The notes below the pieces were generated by a model that did no database searches, was not told where the DNA came from, and saw only the letters and a list, made by a program, of their open reading frames with translations. A DNA stretch of 64,000 nucleotides, from positions 103,996 through 167,995 of the forward strand of contig JFLW01000086.1 of NCBI GenBank assembly GCA_000635495.1, given 5' to 3'. Source of the DNA: Prochlorococcus sp. scB243_495K23. GTDB taxonomy: Bacteria; Cyanobacteriota; Cyanobacteriia; PCC-6307; Cyanobiaceae. Shown in pieces: positions 1 through 11,245 of the stretch (position 1 is the stretch's first letter; each line of letters begins with the position of its first letter). Made by a program: the position numbers and the translations under genes.

Positions 1-273
1 AAATCAAGATAAATAATAGTTTTTGAATCAAAATTGTACAATTATTGTTAAGTATAAAAAATAACAATCGCGCGGTTCATTATGTCATTATTAGTTTCTC
101 AATAGGTTCAAAAAATTATTATTCAAATTAATTTTAAGAATAAAAATATCAATACATACAAAAGATCTATTCGTGCTAAAGAGAAAAGTACTTAAAAAAT
201 ATTTTTAGAAATATTGAATAAAACACTACCCAGAGGATCCACAATTGTTGTTTCTTTAGATTAATATCAATTA

Positions 274-456
274 ATGACAGAATTTTACTCAGCTGCCTCC
301 TCAGTAAGTCCTATAACAGCGATATTATGGTGCCTTTATCCAGTAGCTGTACTTGTAATTATTGAATTACTTCTGGGGGGTGGGTTTGATGATGACAATA
401 ATGACGATCAAGATGGTGGAATGCTAATACCTGCTTACTCTAGATCAGAAGTTTGA
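274..456 (+). CDS. small membrane protein, hypothetical (60 aa)
   Basis: ORF with one hydrophobic helix followed by an acidic DDDNNDD tail. Confidence 0.5.
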   Translation: MTEFYSAASSVSPITAILWCLYPVAVLVIIELLLGGGFDDDNNDDQDGGMLIPAYSRSEV

Positions 457-1066
457 ATTTTTGAATTTTTTGAATTAAAGACTCATAAGGAATTTAATTA
501 AATTGGCGAACAATATTGATACAACTCATATTTCTCTAATTACACTTACCATCCTTATGATTTCCTGTCTAACCTGGCTCGTCTTAAGAACCCTTAAGGA
601 AGGTAGAAAAGCTCTTACAGAAATAAATAAGGATAGATCGTGAAATACAATAAACATTCAAAATTATAGAGTTTGATTAGTTTTATAAAACTCTTAGATT
701 TATAAGTTTTACTAACTAAATCAATGTATTCCAAAAATTTAAAAACTTTTACTTCCAAAGGGTGGGGAAAGCATAAAAAACTTAAATAAATACTAGAATT
801 TGTTTGATTGCTAAGTCAAAAAATTACCAATCTGTTGAAATCCCATTTTTATGAAAAGACTTCTTTGTTATTACTTTAATAAATAAAAATGCATTTAAAT
901 TCTTTACTTTATATTTGTTCTATATCTTTATTCATTTATATAATGGCGCTGTTTTGGAGAGACTTGCCAAATCAAAAAAAATAAATAAATAATTAATATT
1001 AATTTTGTTGCTTATAAAAATAAATTGAGTTATTAATTTAATATTGGATTTAATTTTTTTATATAA

Positions 1067-1231
1067 ATGCTGAAAGAATCTTCAAATAGCAATAACAAAA
1101 ACATATTCTCAAAAACTAACGGTATTGCGAAAGAAAAGATGATTTGCAAAGACGGTTTCTGTTCATTACCAAATCAAGATGAGATTGCAAAACAAGATTC
1201 AAATGATATGAATTTATTTGATCCTATTTAG
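1067..1231 (+). CDS. small hypothetical protein MLKESSNSNNKNIFSKTNGIAKEKMICKDGFCSLPNQDE...
   Basis: 54-aa ORF read from the sequence, CKDGFC motif; not in the ORF track because it is short. Confidence 0.5.
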   Translation: MLKESSNSNNKNIFSKTNGIAKEKMICKDGFCSLPNQDEIAKQDSNDMNLFDPI

Positions 1232-1299
1232 TAAATAAAGAATACTTTGATAAATTAAAGATTAAATTGATAATGTTTGATCATTTGAATTTTTAATTT

Positions 1300-1635
1300 A
1301 TGTTTAATGACTTTTTAAACGCATATAAAGAGTTTTGGATTAAAGCTACAGACTTCAAAGGATTCACATCTCGATCTGACTGGTGGTTAGTTCAACTAGC
1401 AAATCTTATAATTTCTTTCCTAACTATCCCAATATTTTTAAAAACGTTTGGTTTCAATGTTTATGGCATAGTTTGTATCATTCCTCAAATAGCTATTGAT
1501 GTAAGAAGAATCAAAGATTTTGGAAAAGATTGGAAATGGATCTTTATTAATTTAATACCTATCTTAGGATGGATCTTGTGGTTCATCTGGCTAGGCTTTG
1601 GTAAGACTGGTAATGGGAAAAATAAACTTATATAG
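1300..1635 (+). CDS. DUF805-like membrane protein
   Basis: FKGFTSRSDWW... and VRRIKDFGKDWKW pattern typical of DUF805. Confidence 0.75.
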   Translation: MFNDFLNAYKEFWIKATDFKGFTSRSDWWLVQLANLIISFLTIPIFLKTFGFNVYGIVCIIPQIAIDVRRIKDFGKDWKWIFINLIPILGWILWFIWLGFGKTGNGKNKLI

Positions 1636-1646
1636 AAATTAACTCC

Positions 1647-1964
1647 TCAATTTTTTCTTTTTTTAAAATCTACAAATCTTACCTTTTTTCTTAACTCTAT
1701 TTGTTTTTCAAGAATTCTAAACACATGCATCTCGCATTCGGTTAATTTAAGAAACTGATCGAGTGTATCTTTATCTTCTTCATCAAAATTCTCGAAAACT
1801 TCTGAAATAGCAGTACTATTTCTAGAAATAAAATCCTCTGCTACATCACGTGGATTCTTGCCTGATTCGAAATCCTGAAAAGCTTCATAAGAATTAAGTT
1901 CTCTCGTTAACCATTTAAACCATGGTTCATTTTTATTATTTTTTTTATTTATGATTTTCTTCAT
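1647..1964 (-). CDS. hypothetical protein
   Basis: 105-aa ORF, acidic/basic mixed composition. Confidence 0.5.
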   Translation of the reverse strand: MKKIINKKNNKNEPWFKWLTRELNSYEAFQDFESGKNPRDVAEDFISRNSTAISEVFENFDEEDKDTLDQFLKLTECEMHVFRILEKQIELRKKVRFVDFKKRKN

Positions 1965-2170
1965 GAAAAAATTTTTACTAGTTTAATCATTATTAGTTAT
2001 TTATTCTTTGACAGCTGTACAAATACTTATTTTAAAAAACCTATTAAATATTAAACTTATTTTTTTACAAAATAACTAAAATAATTACCATAAAGCTTTT
2101 TAAAGAATAAGTATTTATTACTCATTTTTTTGTTTATGAGATAGCTAGAATTTAATTTTAGTAAAGTACA

Positions 2171-2389
2171 TTGTCAATTCCATTTTACGACTTTCCTTCA
2201 TCTCCAATTTTAATAATTGGTGCTCTTGGCATTGCAGTAGCGGTAGCAGTTTTTTTTGTCTCTTACCAAAAATATTTCAATTCTCCTTTAAACAAAGAGC
2301 TTGCGGATAAGAAAAAAGCCTTAATTAAGGAACAAAAAGAATTAAATGAAAGATTAGAAAAAATAGAACAAGATTTAAAAAATTTATAA
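2171..2389 (+). CDS. small membrane-anchored coiled-coil protein
   Basis: N-terminal hydrophobic segment then KKKALIKEQKELNERLEKIEQDLKNL. Confidence 0.5.
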   Translation: MSIPFYDFPSSPILIIGALGIAVAVAVFFVSYQKYFNSPLNKELADKKKALIKEQKELNERLEKIEQDLKNL

Positions 2390-2476
2390 AAAATTACTTT
2401 TAAATAGAGATGAGTTAATGATCTCGAATTCAAGACTTTAATTTTTTTAACAGGAATTTTGATCTATAAGGAGATA

Positions 2477-2632
2477 TGGATAAAGATCATCTTATTGAGT
2501 TAATTTCTAATAGTCTTCTTTACGAGAGTAAAAATTCTGACTCTAATAAGAATCTTAGTGACTTTAAAAATTACTTAGAAAGATTAAATCTAGATCAATT
2601 GAGAACTATGTCTAAAGAATTTATTCTTTAGT
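2477..2632 (+). CDS. small hypothetical protein MDKDHLIELISNSLLYESKN...
   Basis: 51-aa ORF read from the sequence with upstream AAGGAG. Confidence 0.4.
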
Positions 2633-2712
2633 ATGGTTTTAAAATATTTTTTTGTTTATTAAATGATCAATACTTTTTAAAAATTGTTAGCATCAAAAAA
2701 AATAAGAGAAAT

Positions 2713-3819
2713 ATGCTTAAAGTAAATAGAAGTGATTTTTTAATAAAACCATTTTTAAAAAGAAATAATATTAGAGCTTCTTATCAAATTATTTCTACCA
2801 TCTTCCCAATCTTTTCTATTTGGTTAATCGTCCACCAAATAATAAATCAACCTTTTTCATTATTTATTAAAGGATTTCTATTAATACCTTTTATACTTCT
2901 TCTGACTCTTTTCTCTTCTCGAACATTTTCATTAATGCATGATTGCGGTCATAATTCTCTTTTTACAAAACGGAAATTAAACCGCTTCTTTGGATTTTTA
3001 CTTGGCTTGGTTAATGGTATTCCCCAGAAGTCATGGTCGATTGATCATGCATTTCATCATAGAAATAATGGAAATTGGGAAATTTACAAAGGGCCGATAG
3101 ATGTTTTAAGTCTTGAAGATTATGAATCCCTTACCAAAAGAGAGCAAAGATTTTATAAAGTAAGTCGAAACTGGATGATGCTTTTCCCTGGCGGTTTTTT
3201 TTACTTAGTTTTAAAACCAAGATTAGGACTTGTTATTGTTATTTTTAATTTAATTAAAGATATATTGGAAGAAACTTTTATCAAAATAAAAAAAAGAGAA
3301 ATTTCTCAACTTTTAGCTATTAATTCAAGATTCAAACCACCTTTTTCTGATTATGGAAATAATTTCAGTGAACTTAGTGAATTAATAATCAATAACATAG
3401 TAGTAATACTAGGGTGGATTTTTATGTGTAAATGGTTGGGGTTAGTTTTTTTCTTATCATTCTATTCCATTGTTTTAACATTATCAGCAGCAACTTTAAT
3501 ATGTGTTTTTTTCGTGCAACATAACTATGAGAATACATATGCTAAAAATACAAAAAATTGGGATCTCATCGATGGGGCTATTTTAGGCAGTAGCAATTTA
3601 GATATCCCCAATTGGTTAAATTGGTTTTTAGCAGACATATCCTTCCACAGCATTCATCATATTTGTGAAAGAATACCAAATTACAACTTAAGAGCTTGTC
3701 ACAAAGCAAACATTCATTTGCTCCAACAATCAAAGTTCTTAAAATTAAGCGATTTTTCAAACTGCTTCAAATATATTATTTGGGATAATAAAAATGAAAA
3801 ATTAATTCCCATAAGTTAA
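2713..3819 (+). CDS. fatty acid desaturase family protein
   Basis: Histidine boxes HDCGH, HAFHH and HSIHH in a multi-TM protein. Confidence 0.85.
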   Translation: MLKVNRSDFLIKPFLKRNNIRASYQIISTIFPIFSIWLIVHQIINQPFSLFIKGFLLIPFILLLTLFSSRTFSLMHDCGHNSLFTKRKLNRFFGFLLGLVNGIPQKSWSIDHAFHHRNNGNWEIYKGPIDVLSLEDYESLTKREQRFYKVSRNWMMLFPGGFFYLVLKPRLGLVIVIFNLIKDILEETFIKIKKREISQLLAINSRFKPPFSDYGNNFSELSELIINNIVVILGWIFMCKWLGLVFFLSFYSIVLTLSAATLICVFFVQHNYENTYAKNTKNWDLIDGAILGSSNLDIPNWLNWFLADISFHSIHHICERIPNYNLRACHKANIHLLQQSKFLKLSDFSNCFKYIIWDNKNEKLIPIS

Positions 3820-4282
3820 TACCTAATTCAACCTTCTTCTCAATTTTCTTTTTAGAGGAATACTGCTATATGCATGAGTACCAATAGATGGAGGCAAGTC
3901 ATTCTTTAAAGGATGCATAAAAGCATTCGCCATACTCTCTAACATTTTCGAAAGCCAATTAATTACTGATTTCATTTGAAAATTTAAAAGTGTACTTTTT
4001 TATCTTCTAACTAAATTACTGAAAAGTAAATCAGTCTTTATGCTGATTTTTTTGGAAGATTACCTTATAAAATTAATTTACCTTATAAAATTAATATTTA
4101 ATAATCAAAATTATTCTTTTATTTTGTGTTTTATTAGAAGAATATTAATATCTTTTTAAAGGTAAAAAAGTTTCAAAATAAATTTAGTAAATAATACTTA
4201 TTTTTTCTAATTCACTTAATAAATTAAATTATTTGACATAATTTCGTGCTATATCTCTATTCCAAACAAATCTAACAATACT

Positions 4283-4441
4283 ATGAATGATTCATTTGTT
4301 TCTTCAAACCAGAATGCAGAAATAGATTCTATTAATTCATATTTCGAATGTATTACTGAATGCAGTATTGTGGATGGTCATCAAGAATGTATTACTCGTT
4401 GTTTAGAGATTCATTTAAAGGGAGGTGATCAAAATGAATAA
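4283..4441 (+). CDS. microprotein with twin CX3C motif (CITECSIVDGHQECITRC)
   Basis: 52-aa ORF read directly; C-x3-C-x8-C-x3-C. Confidence 0.5.
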   Translation: MNDSFVSSNQNAEIDSINSYFECITECSIVDGHQECITRCLEIHLKGGDQNE

Positions 4442-4586
4442 AAAAAATTCACCTCAAAGGAAAACAACTTTAAAATGGAACTCAAATGGAGAGCTTTCCG
4501 AAATTGATATGTTAAGAATTTTAGAAAAAATATCATCGCATGATCTTAATCAATGTGAATTAACATGCGATTCTGATCAAGGTTGA
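4434..4586 (+). CDS. small hypothetical protein MNKKNSPQRKTTLKWNSNGELSEIDMLRIL...
   Basis: 50-aa ORF overlapping the preceding ORF by 8 nt; GGAGGTGATC SD-like sequence just upstream. Confidence 0.5.
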   Translation: MNKKNSPQRKTTLKWNSNGELSEIDMLRILEKISSHDLNQCELTCDSDQG

Positions 4587-5081
4587 AATTTGTTATTTCC
4601 AGATCTTTTTAAATTAGTAATTAAGCAAAAAATTTGATACCAGTATTAAAAAATATTCCTAGTAAGCTAAATTTGTAATGATCTGAATACAGACTAGATT
4701 TAAAAATTTATTTCTCAATTTTTTACAATAACTTATAAGTTTTATTTTAAAAATTAGTTTTTAGAACTCCTACCTTTTTTTAAGAATGTTTTGCTAATTT
4801 CTTTTTTTGTTAGTTGAATCGGTTTTACTAAACCTGAATCCCCATGAGTTGGACAATAATAAGTCATAAGCATCCACTTTTTTTCTTGGTCCATAAGTGC
4901 TCTATATAAATAATGTTTAAGTTAATAAGACGAATTATGAAAAAATTGATGTTTTTTAATCTTTTTTTCTGTTTTACTTAATAATTTAAAAAAATTTTGA
5001 ATCTATTCTCACTTAATAGATATAAATACGCATGACTTTTAAGAAAAATCCTGCTATTTATTAATAAATTCAAAATTATTC

Positions 5082-5213
5082 ATGTCTCTAGAATCTATAT
5101 TGATGGTAGTTGCTCCAATCTGTCTTTTTACTGTAGGAGTGATTGTTTTACCTATCCTAGTAAAGCCACGTAAACAATCTGGTATACCTAAAAGGTATAT
5201 ACGCGGTCTTTAA
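5082..5213 (+). CDS. small membrane protein MSLESILMVVAPICLFTVGVIVLPILVKPRKQ...
   Basis: 43-aa ORF with one TM helix and basic C-terminus. Confidence 0.45.
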   Translation: MSLESILMVVAPICLFTVGVIVLPILVKPRKQSGIPKRYIRGL

Positions 5214-5455
5214 ATTAATTAAGCTTTAAATAAGAGCAAAAACAATCAGCATAAAAATAATTAAATAGTTAAACAAAAAGATTGCGAAAAAAAAATAAAA
5301 AAGTTTGGCACAAATAATTTTATTTAAAGATCAAGTTCAAATCGTTACAACTTTATCCAAAAAACATTATAAATTCTTTTCATTATGAGATCCTGTGATG
5401 GATAATAGAAAATATAAATTCACTTTTATTTAACAAAATTTTTAACAAAAAAAAT

Positions 5456-6622
5456 TTGAGTAATATAAAATTTTCAGGTCTTAAAGGCCAAGCGCTTGTA
5501 ATAGAGGATGAAGATATTCCAAGCATAAAAGAATTTCAGGATGTTATCCCAGATCACTACTTTAAGTGCAATACCAAAACTTCTTTGAGGTATCTTTTAC
5601 AATCGGTTTTAATCCAATCATTAGTAGTTGCGATAGGGTTATCTATTCCATTTACCCCAAAAATGATCCCAGTTTGGATTATTTACGCATTACTGTCAGG
5701 TACCACTGCTATGGGATTCTGGGTAATTGCCCATGAATGTGGACATGGAGCATTCTCTAAAAACAAAACATTGGAATCTATAACTGGTTATTTACTACAT
5801 TCATTACTTCTAGTGCCTTATTTTTCTTGGCAGCGTTCTCATGCAGTTCATCATCGATTCACAAACAACATAACCAATGGAGAAACTCACGTCCCTTTAG
5901 TCATTCAAGGGAATGGAGTTACAGAAAAAGTTGGCGGAGAAAAAGAATTACATTTTTCAAATTCCTTAGGTAAGAAAAAGTATGGAATTCTTCAACTTGC
6001 TTTACATCTAATATTTGGTTGGCCTGCTTATTTACTTACTGGAAGTACAGGAGGTGTTAAATATGGAACTTCAAATCATTTTTGGCCAATTAAACCATTT
6101 TCTAAAGCATTATGGCCATCAATATGGGCCAAGAAAGTTTGGATATCAGATATTGGTATAGGTTTGACATTATCGGGCATTTTTTATTTAGCTTTCAAGT
6201 ATGGATTATTTCCAGTAATTGCTATGTATTTTGGTCCTTTATTAGTGGTTAATTGTTGGCTAGTAGTTTATACATGGCTTCATCATACAGATTCAGATGT
6301 ACCTCATCTTTCAAATACGGAATTTTCCTTTATGAGAGGCGCATTTCTATCTATTGACAGGCCTTACGGTAGAATCCTTAATTTTCTTCACCATAATATA
6401 GGTTCTAGCCATGTCGTTCATCATGTATGTCCAACGATCCCTCATTATCATGCGAAAAAGGCAACTGTTTTAATTAAAAAAGCCTTTAAAAAAGCATATC
6501 TTTTTAATCCTGATCCAATACACAACGCTTTATGGAATATTGCTTGCAATTGCGTTGCTGTTAAGCCAGACATCAAGAGAGGAAGATATATATGGCGATC
6601 GTCATACAAAATGGTGGAGTAA
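5456..6622 (+). CDS. desA: fatty acid desaturase, delta-12 (DesA-like)
   Basis: HECGHGAFS, HAVHHRFT and HVVHHVCPTIPHYHA boxes. Confidence 0.85.
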   Translation: MSNIKFSGLKGQALVIEDEDIPSIKEFQDVIPDHYFKCNTKTSLRYLLQSVLIQSLVVAIGLSIPFTPKMIPVWIIYALLSGTTAMGFWVIAHECGHGAFSKNKTLESITGYLLHSLLLVPYFSWQRSHAVHHRFTNNITNGETHVPLVIQGNGVTEKVGGEKELHFSNSLGKKKYGILQLALHLIFGWPAYLLTGSTGGVKYGTSNHFWPIKPFSKALWPSIWAKKVWISDIGIGLTLSGIFYLAFKYGLFPVIAMYFGPLLVVNCWLVVYTWLHHTDSDVPHLSNTEFSFMRGAFLSIDRPYGRILNFLHHNIGSSHVVHHVCPTIPHYHAKKATVLIKKAFKKAYLFNPDPIHNALWNIACNCVAVKPDIKRGRYIWRSSYKMVE

Positions 6623-6952
6623 AAAATACATTAGGCATCAATTATTTATCACATTAATTTACGCAAATCTGAAAAGAATATAAAAGAATTAGCAATAGCA
6701 AATTTTTCATCTTAGAAAAATATCTAAATAAATTAATTCCTATGAGTGGTGACAATTTGCATGGTAAGCAGCCTATTAAATTTTATTCAGAAAAAATAAC
6801 ACTTACAAAAATTGAATTATTAGAAAGACAATTGTGTTTAGGCGAAAAAATTTCAGATTTAGATCAAAAGCATAAAGAATGGAGCAAAAAACTATCAGGC
6901 TGATCATTGAATGTTATGAATTTTATAACTGATTGATATTTGTATTTACTTA

Positions 6953-7570
6953 TTAATAAATTTTTCTGAAAATTATTGAAAAATTATTTGCAGGCATACC
7001 AATAATATCTTCTTGATAAAAACCATTTTTCTTACTCTCGTAACAAACTTCCTCAAGATTTTTAATACCCCAAAGATCATTTTGCATTTTCAATGAATTA
7101 TCGAAAAAATAATTACTCTCACTTGTATGCTTATTACAAATTTTGAATGGTCCATACAATATCAAAAATTGTCCATTTTTAAGTAATTTTCCTGACTCTC
7201 TAAAGAGTGCTACAGTACAAGACCACTGTGCTACATGAATCATATTTATAGAAACTATTCCTTGCAAAGAATGAGCTAATCTCAGTGGAATTTTCCAAGG
7301 AATTTTTTCTACATCAATCTCAAGAGGCTGAGGCATTTTCTTAGTTAAGTCTTCATATTCAATCCAAGAACTTATACTTTTTCTATGCAATAACTCCGGA
7401 TCACTTGTTTGCCAAATTATTTCAGGAAAGTGTTTTTGAAAAAACACTGCATGTTCACCGCTCCCACTCCCGATTTCCAATACTGAACCTTTTTTTATAA
7501 TTCTGGATAGTACATCACTAATGCATTCTCTATTTCTTTGAGTTGCCGGGAAAAAAAGTCTATTATCCAA
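6953..7570 (-). CDS. DUF938 family SAM-dependent methyltransferase-like protein
   Basis: FFPATQRNRECISDVLSRIIKKGSVLEIGSGSGEHAVFF motif I. Confidence 0.8.
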   Translation of the reverse strand: MDNRLFFPATQRNRECISDVLSRIIKKGSVLEIGSGSGEHAVFFQKHFPEIIWQTSDPELLHRKSISSWIEYEDLTKKMPQPLEIDVEKIPWKIPLRLAHSLQGIVSINMIHVAQWSCTVALFRESGKLLKNGQFLILYGPFKICNKHTSESNYFFDNSLKMQNDLWGIKNLEEVCYESKKNGFYQEDIIGMPANNFSIIFRKIY

Positions 7571-7869
7571 AATTAAAAAAATTGGGCATTTTATTATTTA
7601 GAACAATTCTAAAATCCTTAATTATTTAACCTTTCTCAATTTAGGAGTCTTGAAAAACATAATTTTAAGGCTAAAGAATAATATTGAAATTGTAAGAGCA
7701 GGCAAGATATAAAGTATTAATTCAGAATTTATAAGAGAGGGAATTCTTCCAAAAATTAAATGCATGTAAAAAGTCGTAAAAGACATAAATCACCTATATA
7801 TCTAATGTATTAATAGCAAAAACTTGAGTTCTAAAAACTACTTTTAGTAAAAAATAAAAATTTTCATAA

Positions 7870-7907
7870 AAAAGAGTCAGCCTGTATCCCTACTAGCTGA
7901 CTCTTTT
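7870..7907. terminator. strong hairpin, likely bidirectional terminator or ncRNA end
   Basis: Perfect 12-bp stem AAAAGAGTCAGC / GCTGACTCTTTT with 14-nt loop. Confidence 0.65.
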
Positions 7908-8148
7908 GATATATTAATTTAAATTACCTTTAAATGAGGATATACCTCTAAAAAAACAAGATAGAAATCTTATTTTTTTTTTTCAAATTCAAGAAATCAG
8001 TACCAAAAAAAAACACCGATAAGGTATATTTCGACACAAAAATGTAGCAGTTTTTTAGAATTTTTTGACAAAACAAGGGGAGAATACCTCATTTTCTTTA
8101 CATTACTAAATAAATATGTTATATTTGTTAACAAATTACTTTTAAAAA

Positions 8149-8256
8149 ATGACTCCAGAAGCAGAACGTTTTAATGGTTGGGCAGCAATGTTAGGTTTCG
8201 TTGCAGCAGTCGGTGCCTATGTAACAACAGGCCAGATCATTCCAGGTTGGTTCTAA
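8149..8256 (+). CDS. hli: high-light-inducible protein (short, 35 aa)
   Basis: MTPEAERFNGWAAMLGFVAAVGAYVTTGQIIPGWF, canonical HLIP helix. Confidence 0.9.
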   Translation: MTPEAERFNGWAAMLGFVAAVGAYVTTGQIIPGWF

Positions 8257-8396
8257 TGAAGAATAACGAACCAAAAATAATTGAAAAAGAAAAAATCGTT
8301 GCTGAAAAGCTTAACGGAAGATTTGCTATGTTAGGATTCGTCGCTCTAGTTGGAGCATACTTAACTACAGGTCAAATTATTCCTGGATTTATCTAA
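8256..8396 (+). CDS. hli: high-light-inducible protein (46 aa)
   Basis: MKNNEPKIIEKEKIVAEKLNGRFAMLGFVALVGAYLTTGQIIPGFI; start overlaps the previous stop (TAATG). The ORF-track start at 8178 is upstream of the likely true ATG. Confidence 0.9.
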   Translation: MKNNEPKIIEKEKIVAEKLNGRFAMLGFVALVGAYLTTGQIIPGFI

Positions 8397-8416
8397 ACTA
8401 ATTTTTTTATCATTTT

Positions 8417-8450
8417 AAAGCCTAATTTAAAATTAAATTAGGCTTTTTTT
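8417..8450 (+). terminator. intrinsic terminator of the hli pair
   Basis: AAAGCCTAATTTAA/TTAAATTAGGCTTTTTTT. Confidence 0.85.
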
Positions 8451-8631
8451 ATGGAATTTTTTGAAAAATCTCATAAATCTCTATTGGCGAGACACATCTC
8501 AAGGTCAGGAAAGATAATGATAATATTAATTAGCATTTTAAGAGAAATATTAAGTTGATTATTCTTCTTCTTTAAAACTTAAATTCAAATGTTAATTAAT
8601 GCTATCTTTATCGAGATAATTAGAGAATTTA

Positions 8632-8760
8632 ATGAGAGTAAAACTTGAACCGGAAACAGCATTCATTGGCAAAAAGTTTGCATATATATTTCTAGGAATA
8701 ATATTTTCCCTGAATGCCTTCACTTTTATTTGGTTTTTCTTATTTTCAAATTTAAAATAA
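8632..8760 (+). CDS. small membrane protein MRVKLEPETAFIGKKFAYIFLGIIFSLNAFTFIWFFLFSNLK
   Basis: 42-aa ORF read directly. Confidence 0.5.
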   Translation: MRVKLEPETAFIGKKFAYIFLGIIFSLNAFTFIWFFLFSNLK

Positions 8761-8832
8761 ATTTATGTTTCATCTAAAACAATTAAATAATATTGTTTAA
8801 ATAAAAAGTTTTTTAAAAACTGTTATTTAAGA

Positions 8833-9039
8833 CTAAAAAATTCCTGGAATTATCTGGCCTGTTGTGACATAAGCACCTAAAAGTGCAACAAAACCAACCA
8901 TGGCCCATCTACCATTTACTTTTTCTGCATTTTGAGGATACCCATCGTAAGATACAGTTTTATCAATATAAGGCCTAGTTTCCGAAGGAAACATATTTTG
9001 CCTTCCACCTGATTCTGTTGTAACTCCTGATTTTGTCAT
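8833..9039 (-). CDS. hli: high-light-inducible protein (68 aa)
   Basis: AEKVNGRWAMVGFVALLGAYVTTGQIIPGIF. Confidence 0.9.
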   Translation of the reverse strand: MTKSGVTTESGGRQNMFPSETRPYIDKTVSYDGYPQNAEKVNGRWAMVGFVALLGAYVTTGQIIPGIF

Positions 9040-9296
9040 TAAAGAAATAATAATTGTTAACTAAAGTAACACAAATATTAACTTATGTAAACCAAAATCT
9101 CCAATGAATTCCTCAAAGTATTTATGTTCTTGGTCAATATGTGACATTTCTGTTTAAAAATTCGAAAGTAAATTTTATTAATCAAATAATTTTCTAATTA
9201 TCAAACTCGCAATCATTTTTTTTTAAATAAGCATTTATACTCACAGTAAGTAATTTTACTTAGTAATATAGTTATAGCATTTAGGAAGTGCTTAGC

Positions 9297-9362
9297 TGGT
9301 TAAATCAAAAAACTGAATTAACCAAGTCGTCATGAGCTTGCTGGTGGGATACCTGCAGGCTC
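9297..9362. ncRNA. candidate structured RNA (two adjacent hairpins)
   Basis: TGGTTAA...TTAACCA followed by GC-rich GAGCTTGCTGG...CCTGCAGGCTC in an otherwise very AT-rich gap. Confidence 0.4.
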
Positions 9363-10051
9363 TTTCAATTTTAAAAGAAAGCAAATATACTAAGCATCTA
9401 GATCATTTTAGACTAACTTAATAAAATCTCGAAGTAATACAACTAGTGTCAAAGATTTATTTATTTGCTAAATAGAAAATAGACTAAACAAAATTTATGT
9501 CTTTAGATTTTATCCTCATACCATTTTGTATTTTGATTATCCTTCTTCTCTTAAATAGAGAAAATAGAATATACAAAAGAAATCAAAAAGCTAAATAACT
9601 TTGTGAATTTACCAAGGATTTAGAGAAAATATAACATGCTTATATTCACATATTCACATTAATTCCAAAGTAGTTTTTAAATTTTGAGATTTTATAAAAT
9701 TAGGCTAAATTTTTACTTAAAATTAATTTTTCCCAATAGGCTATTGAGCGATTTATTTGTTTCAATTTTTCTTTGCAATGATTACACTTACAATTATTCA
9801 AAGCAATTTTTGAATACATAAATTTAAAATATTTCTTTAAATTAACCAAATTCACAGATTAAATACAAGGCCTAAATATATAAATATCTGTAGATATCTT
9901 TTTTAATTGGACTTTTAAAAACTTGGTATGAAAAAACAATTTCTATAGATAAAAAATTTTGAGATAAATAATGCCAAAAGGAAAGTTTAATACACTTAAA
10001 AATTATCTTTTATTTAGAGAAGTAAATTTATGTTTAATGAGATCTAGAAAA

Positions 10052-11245
10052 TTAAGAGGCTTTTTTTAACAAATAAAGACCTCCTGAGAATGAAGTCAAA
10101 ACTGGTAGCCAAGCTGAAATAAAGGGTGTTAAAACTCCCTTCACACCAAGTGAACTTGATAAGAAAGAAAGTACATAATATAAGAGAATCAAAATTACAC
10201 TTAACCCAAATCCTTGGCTTTTTGAAGTTCTTAGATTTTGCTTAGCACCTAAACTGCTTCCAATCAATCCAAAGACTAAGCATGCGCAGGGTAAAGTAAA
10301 TTTTTCTTGTATTCTTACGGACATTTTTCTCGCTTCCCTTGCATCACCAGTTTCTTCATAAAGTTTTTTTGCTTTAAGAGCCTGATTTAAAGTCATTTTG
10401 TTAGCGTCATCAGGAATTTTAGAAACTTTTAAAGGACCATCTCCTAAAGGATACGAATACTTTTTAAAACCTATAGTTGTTGTTTTTCCACTTTCGTCTA
10501 ATGTAATCAACTTTCCATTAGTAAATATCCATGCTGATTCTTGCCCATCAAAGATTCCTTTTTCAGCTGATAAGATTTGTTTATACCCCAAAACCGAAAA
10601 ATCAATAACAGTAACATTTTTCATAACGTTATCTTCGACTATCCTGGAAAAAAATATTTGATTTAAGAAAGTATTATTATTAGTTGATTCATTGGTATTC
10701 GGATCAGTGTAGGAACCATATCCTTTAAAAAAAATATCATGTCCTTTTTCAATAGAAACGGACTTTCCTAAGCCATCTCTTAATAAAATCTCAGAATATT
10801 TATTCGTTAAAGGAACCAAACTATTATTAAAGTAAAATGTTAATCCAGTCATAAATATCGCAAGTATGATTGCTGGAATAACCAGTCTAGAAGTTTTAAC
10901 TCCCAAACTTCTTGCAGCCAAAATTTCAGAATTAGATGACATCTTTCCATAAGCTAATAAAGTTGAAAGAAGTACAGACATAGGGAATGAAAGGACCAAA
11001 AAACCTGGTAGTTTAAGGAACATGACTTTAACTGCAAGTGTTATGGGTAAACCAAATTCAACAATTTTCCTTATCAAGTCAAACATAACCCCAACCGAAA
11101 GGGAAACTACTGTAAAAGCAGAAACTGCAAATAACAAAGGAGGTAAGAGTTGACCAAATAACCACCTATCTATGATTGGAATATTATTTATTAGTTTTGA
11201 AAAAATTTTAATATTGTTTTTATACATTATCTTGATTGAAAACAC
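10052..11245 (-). CDS. LptF/LptG (YjgP/YjgQ) family LPS export permease
   Basis: DRWLFGQLLPPLLFAVSAFTVVSLSVGVMFDL..., LSFPMSVLLSTLLAYGKMSSNSEILAARSLGV. Confidence 0.85.
   Translation of the reverse strand: MFSIKIMYKNNIKIFSKLINNIPIIDRWLFGQLLPPLLFAVSAFTVVSLSVGVMFDLIRKIVEFGLPITLAVKVMFLKLPGFLVLSFPMSVLLSTLLAYGKMSSNSEILAARSLGVKTSRLVIPAIILAIFMTGLTFYFNNSLVPLTNKYSEILLRDGLGKSVSIEKGHDIFFKGYGSYTDPNTNESTNNNTFLNQIFFSRIVEDNVMKNVTVIDFSVLGYKQILSAEKGIFDGQESAWIFTNGKLITLDESGKTTTIGFKKYSYPLGDGPLKVSKIPDDANKMTLNQALKAKKLYEETGDAREARKMSVRIQEKFTLPCACLVFGLIGSSLGAKQNLRTSKSQGFGLSVILILLYYVLSFLSSSLGVKGVLTPFISAWLPVLTSFSGGLYLLKKAS

Noticed and set aside
10398-10661. Plus-strand ORF within the LptF/G gene
   Set aside because: Antisense spurious ORF
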